Of a DNA stretch of 6,563 bases, positions 1-5,225 are shown piece after piece. The stretch lies in the NCBI GenBank assembly GCA_938044295.1, contig CALIRC010000123.1, positions 1 through 6,563 on the forward strand, in the 5' to 3' direction. The position numbers and the translations under genes were made by a program. The notes under the pieces are model-generated. The model was not told where the DNA came from and searched no databases. It saw only the letters and a list, made by a program, of their open reading frames with translations. Every line of letters starts with the position of its first letter. The stretch's first letter is position 1. Source of the stretch: Minisyncoccota bacterium (GTDB taxonomy: Bacteria > Patescibacteriota > Minisyncoccia > Moranbacterales > GCA-2747515).

Positions 1-1
1 G

Positions 2-82
2 ACGAGATCAATGCATTTTGCAACTAAAAATGGGGAAATTTTAGCGAAAGAAAAGATCCTAGACAGGCTCTTAACTGACTAA
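2..82 (+). CDS. C-terminal tail of an unrecognised gene (partial, 5' end outside window)
   Basis: Reading in the second frame from the window edge gives 26 open codons that end in TAA at 80-82, immediately before a terminator hairpin. The tail is charged and probably helical, finishing with residues KEKILDRLLTD. The other forward frame that starts at base 1 closes at 25-27. The link to a terminator only two bases after the stop is the main reason to believe the frame. The piece is too short to assign a family. The gene runs convergently toward clpP, so it is not part of that operon. Confidence 0.45.
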   Translation, partial: TRSMHFATKNGEILAKEKILDRLLTD

Positions 83-83
83 T

Positions 84-111
84 AAAAAATCCCCCAAGAG
101 GGATCTTTTTT
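84..111. terminator. Bidirectional intrinsic terminator between the left partial gene and clpP
   Basis: The stem ATCCC (89-93) pairs with GGGAT (100-104) around a six-base loop. It is flanked by an A-run (84-89) and a T-run (106-111), which extend the helix past a bulged C at 105. Read rightward it ends the partial plus-strand gene, with the T-run downstream. Read leftward the A-run becomes the U-tract that ends clpP, about 30 bases after the clpP stop. The G/C core is short, so the strength may be moderate. Confidence 0.75.
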
Positions 112-143
112 ATATACGAAGCAATGCGAAATCCAAGAAGCTA

Positions 144-734
144 CTACTGGACAATTTTATCAACGAGACCGTATTTCTTCGCTTCTGTTGCACTGAGATA
201 GTTATCGCGATCGGTATCTTGCTCAATCGTTGCGACTTTCTGTCCTGTGTGTTTGGCAAGCATCTTATTGAGGAGTGCTTTCGTCTTGAGAATATGCTCC
301 GCATGTATCTCGATATCACTTGCCTGACCCTGCATACCACCAAGTGGCTGGTGAATCATCACCTCAGCATGTGGGAGAATCGTACGCTTACCAGGTGCAC
401 CTGCAGCCAGTAGCAGCGAAGCAGCACTCGCTGCCATACCAATACACGTCGTACGCACATCTGGTTTCACATAATGCATCGTGTCATAGATAGCAAGCGC
501 ACTCGATACCACTCCGCCTGGTGAGTTGATATAGATCGTGATGTCATCTTTTTTATCCTGCGCAGCCAGAAAAAGTAGTTGCGCAATCACAGCATTTGCC
601 ACGTCATCATTGATTCCACTACCGAGAAAAATAATGCGATCTTTGAGGAGCCGCGAATAGATATCATACGCACGCTCTACATGCCCGCTACGCTCGATAA
701 CCGTAGGAATAATGTAATTGTTTTGATCTTTCAT
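144..734 (-). CDS. clpP: ATP-dependent Clp protease proteolytic subunit ClpP
   Basis: This is a serine peptidase (family S14) that forms the tetradecameric chamber. It degrades proteins fed in by an AAA+ unfoldase such as ClpX or ClpC in the cytoplasm. The 196 residues match the usual family length, and the N-terminal IPTVIE and ERAYDIYSRLLKDRI blocks are typical. The catalytic triad is visible: Ser103 in GMAAS, His128 in MIHQPLGG and Asp177 in DTDRDNYLSA. The oxyanion-region motif INSPGG is at 70-74. No propeptide is obvious. The ATG at 734 is the natural start, 31 bases after the tig stop, and no clear Shine-Dalgarno precedes it. Two TAG codons follow each other at the end (146-144, 143-141). 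It is the last gene of the nusA-tig-clpP operon. No clpX lies next to it in this window. Confidence 0.97.
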   Translation of the reverse strand: MKDQNNYIIPTVIERSGHVERAYDIYSRLLKDRIIFLGSGINDDVANAVIAQLLFLAAQDKKDDITIYINSPGGVVSSALAIYDTMHYVKPDVRTTCIGMAASAASLLLAAGAPGKRTILPHAEVMIHQPLGGMQGQASDIEIHAEHILKTKALLNKMLAKHTGQKVATIEQDTDRDNYLSATEAKKYGLVDKIVQ

Positions 735-765
735 AAAGCTATTTTAATACAAAAAGTCTTAGAGA

Positions 766-2073
766 CTATTTCATCTTTGCTAAACGATCAAACACTTCAT
801 TGTTACGCATAATACCCTTCGTATAAGAAAAGAGTTGCTGCATATCAATCTGGTTTTCCATATCTTTCATACCCTGATACATCTGAAGTGTTTTATTCAT
901 TTCTGCTTGTATGTCCTCAGTAGATGGTTCAACGCCAAATTCTTCTCCAAGCTTCTCTAAAAGAAGTGCGCTCTTGATTCGCTTCTGTGCCTGTGGCTTC
1001 CACATCTCTTGCAGGTCATCATTTGTCTTACCCATCTGCTGCAAATAATCATCAAACGTCATGCCACTTTGCGCGATCTGCCCTTCCATCTCCTGACGCA
1101 TGCGCGCAATCTCATCATCCAAAAGCGCCTGTGGGATGGTCATATCAGATGCATCGCTGAGACCTTCTAGATAGGCTGTCTTGCGTCCTTCTTCGTGCGC
1201 ATTTTTCTTCTCCGCAAGCATGCCCTCTGAGATATTCTTTTTAAGTGCATCCACGGTGTCAAAGGTACCGCCAAGCGACTGCGCAAAAGCATCATCTATA
1301 GCAGGGATCTTGCGCTCCTCTACGGCACCAAGCTTTACTTCAAACGTCGCCTTCTGTCCTGCAAGGTGCTTCGCATGATACGTCTCTGGAAAAGAGAGTG
1401 CAAACGACTTCTCCTCTCCAGTCTTCATACCCACAACGTGATCTTCGAAACCAGGGATAAAAGCACCCTTACCGAGCACAAGCGCATGATCCTTACTAGA
1501 CCCACCTTCGATAATGACATCATCTATTTTCACATCAAAATCAATCTTCACTTCGTCACCTTCTTGTGCAGCGCGAGTGACGGGTATGTTCTCACTACGA
1601 GACTCTGCGATGCGAACAACCTCAGCAGTAATATCATCCTCAGACACGTCAAACGTTTCCTCTACATGGTCTTTGTTTACCCCAGAGACAATTTTTTTCC
1701 AATCAGCAGGCAATGCCACATCTGGAATAAGTGCCACGATAAGATCAAGCTCCACATCATTGCCCTCTGCCATCTTCTTCATATTGACTTGAGGATTACC
1801 AGCAATCTTCAATTTCTCATCACGCACTGCTTGAGAAAATTCAGTTCGCACAACCTCATCCACCGTCTGCGAAAGCACTTGCATACGATCCACCTGTCCT
1901 TTCGCTATATCATCTGGCACATGACCTTTGCGGAACCCTTTCATAGAGGTAGTATCTTTCGCCTTTTTTGCAGCAGAAACGATATTCTTCTCAAAAGAAT
2001 CAGATAGATCTCCCCACACAATCGTAATACCTACCGTTGCATTACCATCTTTTTTTTCTACAGTATAACTCAT
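766..2073 (-). CDS. tig: Trigger factor, ribosome-associated chaperone and peptidyl-prolyl isomerase
   Basis: Trigger factor binds ribosomal protein L23 at the peptide exit and shields nascent chains. The protein has 435 residues, the usual length, with the three expected parts. The N-terminal ribosome-binding domain carries the signature GFRKG at 46-50, followed by HVP where many homologues have KVP. An FKBP-type isomerase domain spans about 168-250, with VLGKGAFIPGFEDHVVGMKTGE and a later FPETYHAKHLAGQ segment. A helical C-terminal substrate-holding domain runs from about 255 to the end. The start ATG is at 2073, and its upstream bases are AT-rich without a purine ribosome site. It sits 64 bases after nusA and 31 bases before clpP on the same strand. 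The tig-clpP neighbourhood is a classical one. Confidence 0.97.
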   Translation of the reverse strand: MSYTVEKKDGNATVGITIVWGDLSDSFEKNIVSAAKKAKDTTSMKGFRKGHVPDDIAKGQVDRMQVLSQTVDEVVRTEFSQAVRDEKLKIAGNPQVNMKKMAEGNDVELDLIVALIPDVALPADWKKIVSGVNKDHVEETFDVSEDDITAEVVRIAESRSENIPVTRAAQEGDEVKIDFDVKIDDVIIEGGSSKDHALVLGKGAFIPGFEDHVVGMKTGEEKSFALSFPETYHAKHLAGQKATFEVKLGAVEERKIPAIDDAFAQSLGGTFDTVDALKKNISEGMLAEKKNAHEEGRKTAYLEGLSDASDMTIPQALLDDEIARMRQEMEGQIAQSGMTFDDYLQQMGKTNDDLQEMWKPQAQKRIKSALLLEKLGEEFGVEPSTEDIQAEMNKTLQMYQGMKDMENQIDMQQLFSYTKGIMRNNEVFDRLAKMK

Positions 2074-2137
2074 GATTTTTTATAATTTCATTACAGGAGA
2101 AGTGTCACACACATCCTCCATAGAGAGGCACAGGGAT

Positions 2138-3718
2138 CTATTTTTTCTTTCCTCCATCAAGCTCGTCCTGCAAAGTCTCCAGTTCATCCCATTTCGCATC
2201 TGCAGCGAGGCGAGCCTGCGCAGGCCATGTCGTGGCATCATGTGAGCCGCGTACTACACTGATCGTTTCCTGAATCACTGAAACCTCCTGCGAAGCCAGA
2301 TCAGCAAAAGTCACGACACCAGAAGCGACAAGCGTCTCAGCAATTTTCGGTCCAATACCTTCGATCTTTGTCAGATCATCACTATCAGAAACCTCCTTTT
2401 CTTTCTTTTCTTCCTTCTGTGTCTTTACTTCCTCTTCCTCCTTTACTTCATCCTCTTTCTTTTCTTCTTGATCCTCTGCATCTTGAGATGATTTCTCTTT
2501 TGCAGCTTTTGTAGTTTCTCGAAGTGCCTTTTCCTTTGCACTTTCTTCTGATTCTACATCCAGATTCCATCCAGAGAGCTTCACCGCTAGTCGCACATTT
2601 TGCCCGTGCTTACCAATAGCAAGTGAGAGCTGATCATCTGGCACAAGTACACGAGCATGCTTCGTCTCATCATTGAGGTCAACAGAAAGCACATTTGCAG
2701 GTGAAAGTGCCGCAGCAATAAACTCTTCGACATTATCACTCCACTCAATGATATCGATCTTCTCTCCACCGAGTGCATCGATCACAGTATTCACACGCAT
2801 TCCTTTTTGCCCGACACAAGAACCAACAGGATCGATATCCTCATCATCTGTCCACACAGCAATCTTTGACCGAGAACCTGCTTCACGCGCAATGGCTTTA
2901 ATCTCGACAACACCAGAAAATATCTCTGGCACTTCCATCTCAAAAAGACTCCGTACCATCTCAGGATGGATACGAGAAAGCTTAATCCCAGGACCACGTG
3001 TATCCACCTCCACACTCTCGATATAGACCTTGATCCGCTGTCCCACATTGTAATGCTCATCGCGCACCTGCTCACGCGGGAAAAGTACAGCAACAGATTT
3101 TCCCAGATCCACAAATACCGTACGACCCTCAATGCGCTGCACTGTACCATTGACAATCTCACCCTCCTTTTCTTTGTATTCTTTAAACATCGCATCACGC
3201 TCCACTTCTCGAATCCGCTGAATGATCACCTGTTTAGCGGTTTGCGCTGCTACACGTCCAAATTCTGTCTCTGTTGGAAGATCCTCTTCCAACGTATCAC
3301 CAACTGCAATATCTTTGTCACGTGCTTGCGCCTCTTCCAAGAGGATATCGCGCTCGACATTAAAACGCGGCTTCTTAATCTCACCATCCTCTCCCTCGAC
3401 AAGCTCGGTACTTTCCTCACGATTCTTACGATCGTGACGTCCATCTTCTGGGACTTCCTCCTCTTCAGCATCTTCGTCCACAAACTCACGCACAGTCTCA
3501 TCCACCACTTCTTTTACGAGAAAAAACTGTGTCTGCCCAGAAATAGGATCCATCTCAGCGCGGATATTCTGCCCACGTTTGCCATATTCTTTCTTATAGG
3601 CAGCAGCAATAGCAGCTTCCACGGTAGCATGTACTTGATCTTTTTCGATACCCTTTTCTTCAGCTAGGGCAGCAACTGCTCCTGTAAAATCACCAAATGA
3701 AATCTTTTCTTCAGCCAT
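2138..3718 (-). CDS. nusA: Transcription elongation/termination/antitermination factor NusA with extended C-terminus
   Basis: NusA binds RNA polymerase and nascent RNA and modulates pausing, termination and antitermination. The 526 residues contain the N-terminal polymerase-binding domain (about 1-175), an S1 domain (about 183-248), and two KH domains. KH1 has the GSCVGQKGMRV loop near 299-309, and KH2 has AIGKHGQN near 367-374. A very acidic and charged insert at about 80-118 interrupts the N-terminal domain. After KH2 comes a Lys/Glu-rich linker (about 391-446), then a helix-hairpin-helix module starting DLTKIEGIGPKIAETL (448-463). It ends with a TWPAQARLA...KWDELETLQDEL tail, a module I recall from extended ribosomal proteins such as L21 in some phyla. 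It is the first gene of the operon. The usual upstream partner rimP is absent here. The ATG at 3718 lacks a Shine-Dalgarno sequence. Confidence 0.97.
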   Translation of the reverse strand: MAEEKISFGDFTGAVAALAEEKGIEKDQVHATVEAAIAAAYKKEYGKRGQNIRAEMDPISGQTQFFLVKEVVDETVREFVDEDAEEEEVPEDGRHDRKNREESTELVEGEDGEIKKPRFNVERDILLEEAQARDKDIAVGDTLEEDLPTETEFGRVAAQTAKQVIIQRIREVERDAMFKEYKEKEGEIVNGTVQRIEGRTVFVDLGKSVAVLFPREQVRDEHYNVGQRIKVYIESVEVDTRGPGIKLSRIHPEMVRSLFEMEVPEIFSGVVEIKAIAREAGSRSKIAVWTDDEDIDPVGSCVGQKGMRVNTVIDALGGEKIDIIEWSDNVEEFIAAALSPANVLSVDLNDETKHARVLVPDDQLSLAIGKHGQNVRLAVKLSGWNLDVESEESAKEKALRETTKAAKEKSSQDAEDQEEKKEDEVKEEEEVKTQKEEKKEKEVSDSDDLTKIEGIGPKIAETLVASGVVTFADLASQEVSVIQETISVVRGSHDATTWPAQARLAADAKWDELETLQDELDGGKKK

Positions 3719-3733
3719 AATAATATTTTACAA

Positions 3734-3739
3734 ATTATA
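3734..3739 (-). promoter_or_regulatory. nusA: Possible -10 box of the nusA operon promoter
   Basis: The minus strand reads a perfect TATAAT here, 15 bases before the nusA ATG. No matching TTGACA-like -35 lies 16-18 bases upstream, so this rests on one hexamer in AT-rich DNA. If used, transcription would start about nine bases before the ATG, giving a nearly leaderless message. That would fit the lack of a Shine-Dalgarno sequence. Confidence 0.35.
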
Positions 3740-4093
3740 TTTTTACGATCCAACATAGCTAGGACGTACGCACGCGAGTGTAATTTTAAGCAAAATCAAG
3801 GCTTATCACGAGCCACAGTCTATCTATAGCGAGTGAAAAACGGAGATCCTAACGACAAAGTACACCGAGTAACTAAGTCCAAATAGCGATAAACCCCTTC
3901 TTCTAGCGAACCAGCATTCCCCTGTAAACCCTCTGAAAGATGTTATTGGATTTGGTCCAGGATCCATACCTAGGGTTTTGCCTATTGAGTATAACACTAG
4001 AGTCAAACCAGATCCCTATAGCAACGAACTGCGAAAAACAAATACAGCTCTAGAGAAACATGCTATAACATACTTTTGCACTAAGGGTAAAAA

Positions 4094-4105
4094 AAATCGC
4101 GATTT
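4094..4105. repeat. 12-bp perfect palindrome AAATCGCGATTT
   Basis: A self-complementary 12-mer with a CGCG-type core lies in AT-rich non-coding DNA, next to an 8-base A-run. It could be a site for a dimeric protein. It is about 270 bases upstream of the plus-strand promoter and 380 bases from nusA, so its target, if any, is unclear. No second copy is visible in the window. Confidence 0.5.
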
Positions 4106-4158
4106 CAGAAAAATCAACGAATCAACTACACCACATCTACGTGCTTCCAAGGTACCAT

Positions 4159-4307
4159 AAAAAATAATAAAAGTAAACAAAACAGTCAAAAAACCACAAA
4201 AAATCAAGAAAATGCAAAGAAACCCACAATCGTGCAAAAAGTAATAAAAAAAGCCTCTATTGACAACAAAAAGATGCGTGTTCTAGGGTAAAAAGAAGAC
4301 AAAAAAA
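4159..4307. other. Helically phased A-tracts, predicted curved DNA
   Basis: Runs of A on the plus strand are centred near 4161, 4170, 4180, 4190, 4200, 4210, 4221, 4238, 4249, 4270, 4292 and 4304. The first seven are spaced 9-10.5 bp apart, and the later gaps lie roughly at one or two helical turns. A-tracts repeated in phase with the helix bend DNA cumulatively. The array lies 70-220 bp upstream of the promoter at 4376, where curved DNA is known to bind nucleoid proteins or stimulate transcription. The strand asymmetry is strong: A runs with few T runs. Confidence 0.65.
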
Positions 4308-4373
4308 GCACCAAACATCTATATTTCCCTATAATAGCGACATACTCTAGGAGAACATTTCTCAATAAAAAAG

Positions 4374-4392
4374 TATTGACAATAAGTCAATA
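4374..4392. promoter_or_regulatory. Operator-like perfect inverted repeat over the -35 element
   Basis: TATTGAC (4374-4380) and GTCAATA (4386-4392) are exact reverse complements separated by five bases. The left arm contains the -35 hexamer and the right arm lies in the spacer, so a bound dimer would block RNA polymerase. The sequence TATTGACAA also occurs at 4258-4266, which could be a second half-site one loop upstream. No regulator gene is visible nearby unless the first product of the unit acts as one, for which I see no DNA-binding motif. Confidence 0.6.
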
Positions 4393-4404
4393 ATATGATA
4401 ATAT
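4376..4404 (+). promoter_or_regulatory. Strong sigma70-type promoter of the two-gene unit
   Basis: A consensus -35 TTGACA (4376-4381) is followed by a 17-base spacer and the -10 TAATAT (4399-4404). An extended -10 TG precedes it at 4396-4397. This is the best promoter match in the window. The predicted start is near 4410-4412, giving a leader of about 87 bases before the ATG at 4498. Its -35 is covered by a dyad, and phased A-tracts lie upstream, so it looks both strong and controlled. Confidence 0.85.
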
Positions 4405-4409
4405 GTAAA

Positions 4410-4474
4410 CAACACAAAATACGCCCAAAATGGGTAAAATTCACTGTGTTGCGGGCAAAAAAAGCCCCCAGCAC
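4410..4474 (+). promoter_or_regulatory. Structured RNA leader with two alternative folds
   Basis: Fold 1: CAACACA at the predicted 5' end (4410-4416) pairs with TGTGTTG (4445-4451), enclosing a small hairpin CCCA/TGGG (4424-4434). Fold 2: 4446-4456 pairs with 4464-4474 as an 11-position stem with one C-C mismatch, one U-G wobble and an A7 loop. The segment 4446-4451 is used in both, so the folds exclude each other. There is no U-tract after the second stem, so it is not a standard terminator. The stem ends 11 bases before the ribosome site, so it may affect translation, RNA stability or pausing. It matches no riboswitch class I recognise. Confidence 0.55.
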
Positions 4475-4485
4475 CTTAAAAATTT

Positions 4486-4489
4486 GGAG
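4486..4489 (+). promoter_or_regulatory. Shine-Dalgarno site for the 241-residue gene
   Basis: GGAG lies eight bases before the ATG at 4498, which supports that start. It contrasts with the minus-strand operon, whose three genes have no such motif. Confidence 0.85.
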
Positions 4490-4497
4490 TAAAGATC

Positions 4498-5223
4498 ATG
4501 GATATTGAAAAGATATCAAGCTTCGGTCAACAATTGTTCGAGGGTGTGAGTCATGCACACAGCGTATTCTCATTGCTAAACATTGGGAGCAACAAAAAAT
4601 CATCTACCAGCGGTGAAGATGGAGCGATGCAATCAAGCTCTGATGGCGAAGGAAAGGCGGATGAAATATTATTCTTAGCAGCATGCCAAGGAGCTGTCGA
4701 ACACTTACTCGGCATGGAAGATAAAAGTTCCGAAAGCGGCATGTACACAGAAAAGTCAGCACTCGCAAGAGTACAAAAGCTCGTAAATGCCATAGCAGAA
4801 CTTGAAGATCCTATAAGGAGGAAAGAGATCATCCTGACAATAGGATGGGGTCAATCCAAAACGGAGGAAACTATTCCCAAATTCAATGCCAAAGATAAAA
4901 AAATTGGCGAGGGAAAAAAAGTAGAATATAGCAATATAAACGGCATCAATGCTGTACTGTTTCTCTCCAACTTCGATGATAGTGAAACGATAAAAAGGTT
5001 TATTCGATCGATGCCGACCTCAAGAGACATTTTGAGCTCACGACTCGAAAAACTAGACGCCTACGCGGGAAGCATGGACAAACTAATCAGTAAATTTCTC
5101 GATGGGGAAGAAACCATCGATAGTTACAAAAACATTCCATGGTGGGTAGATGGTATACCTTTCATGAAATTCTTCTTAAAGGGTAATATACCTTTCATGA
5201 AATTCTTCTTAAAGGGTAAATAG
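4498..5223 (+). CDS. Unrecognised 241-residue protein with duplicated cationic C-terminal tail
   Basis: I do not recognise a family. The start is supported by GGAG and by the strong promoter upstream. No signal peptide or clear membrane helix is visible in the first 210 residues. A short hydrophobic-amphipathic N-terminal stretch (1-30) is followed by a Ser/Gly/Asp/Glu-rich flexible segment (about 31-53). Predicted helices follow at about 54-73 and 83-117. A Lys-rich stretch (about 128-143) leads to a hydrophobic segment AVLFLSNF (152-159) and more helix (163-201). The end has a WWVDG turn, then IPFMKFFLKG twice (220-229, 231-240): aromatic, cationic and suited to membrane or protein docking. 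The stop is two bases before the next start, so the two products are probably made together and may interact. A soluble partner or regulator of the membrane protein is a guess only. Confidence 0.85.
   Translation: MDIEKISSFGQQLFEGVSHAHSVFSLLNIGSNKKSSTSGEDGAMQSSSDGEGKADEILFLAACQGAVEHLLGMEDKSSESGMYTEKSALARVQKLVNAIAELEDPIRRKEIILTIGWGQSKTEETIPKFNAKDKKIGEGKKVEYSNINGINAVLFLSNFDDSETIKRFIRSMPTSRDILSSRLEKLDAYAGSMDKLISKFLDGEETIDSYKNIPWWVDGIPFMKFFLKGNIPFMKFFLKGK
5154..5219 (+). repeat. Perfect tandem duplication, two 33-bp units inside the 3' end of the 241-residue gene
   Basis: Units 5154-5186 and 5187-5219 are identical base for base. The length is a multiple of three, so the duplication adds exactly 11 residues and keeps the frame and the stop. 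Perfect identity at all positions, including silent ones, suggests a recent event or active expansion and contraction by slippage. Each unit contains CCTTT and, 15 bases later, AAAGG. The last AAAGGG also serves as the ribosome site of the next gene. Confidence 0.97.
5211..5216 (+). promoter_or_regulatory. Shine-Dalgarno site for the membrane protein gene, inside the repeat
   Basis: AAAGGG lies nine bases before the ATG at 5226. It can pair with CCTTT (5191-5195) of the same repeat unit or with CCTTT of the first unit (5158-5162). Hidden or exposed states may therefore depend on ribosomes finishing the upstream gene, that is, translational coupling. Confidence 0.6.
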
Positions 5224-5225
5224 AA

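Larger units (their letters stand above)
3719..4497. other. Long gene-free region between divergent nusA and the plus-strand unit
   Basis: No convincing gene, tRNA or recognisable structured RNA is visible in these 779 bases. Open frames here are at most about 73 codons. They lack ribosome sites and have the Phe/Leu/Ile-rich look expected from the T-rich minus strand. The right third holds phased A-tracts, then a promoter, an operator-like dyad and an RNA leader. The left two thirds contain only small hairpins: GGCT/AGCC at 3800-3814, TGGAT/ATCCA at 3947-3966 and the palindrome at 4094-4105. An isolated TATAAT on the plus strand at 4330-4335 has no good -35 partner. The middle may be decayed coding sequence or a large regulatory zone; I cannot tell which. 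Confidence 0.7.

Noticed and set aside
1366..2007. 213-codon plus-strand frame
   Set aside because: It lies entirely inside tig on the opposite strand; the product is rich in His/Arg/Ile/Leu as expected for an antisense shadow, and tig is certain.
2105..2130. CCTC/GAGG hairpin and GTGTGACAC near-palindrome in the nusA-tig gap as an internal terminator
   Set aside because: The stems are only four bases long with no U-tract, so they do not argue against co-transcription.
2395..2470. Low-complexity TTCTTTTCTTC run as a repeat array
   Set aside because: It simply encodes the Lys/Glu-rich linker of NusA with irregular units; it is not a tandem repeat or CRISPR.
2966..3667. 233-codon plus-strand frame
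   Set aside because: It is antisense to nusA, whose domains are unambiguous. No promoter or ribosome site supports it.
3800..3814. Small GGCT/AGCC hairpin upstream of nusA as a terminator
   Set aside because: Only four base pairs with no U-tract on either strand, and no gene ends nearby.
3900..3925. GGTTCG on the minus strand, resembling a tRNA T-loop
   Set aside because: The following bases do not complete the T-arm, and no acceptor or anticodon arm can be drawn around it.
3824..4160. Two overlapping 60-codon frames on opposite strands (3824-4006 minus, 3978-4160 plus)
   Set aside because: Neither has a ribosome site, recognisable sequence or promoter. The plus one starts at TTG. Their length is within chance expectation.
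4016..4237. 73-codon minus-strand frame with a hydrophobic N-terminus that looks like a membrane peptide
   Set aside because: It is the complement of the A-rich stretch, so Phe/Leu/Ile richness is expected from composition. It has no ribosome site, and its low-complexity look is fully explained by the A-tracts.
4330..4335. Perfect TATAAT on the plus strand as a second promoter
   Set aside because: No -35-like hexamer lies at 16-18 bases upstream. In AT-rich DNA an isolated match is expected by chance.
3719..4497. Origin of replication in the AT-rich gap
   Set aside because: No cluster of DnaA boxes (TTATCCACA-like) is visible, and dnaA, dnaN or rpmH are not adjacent.
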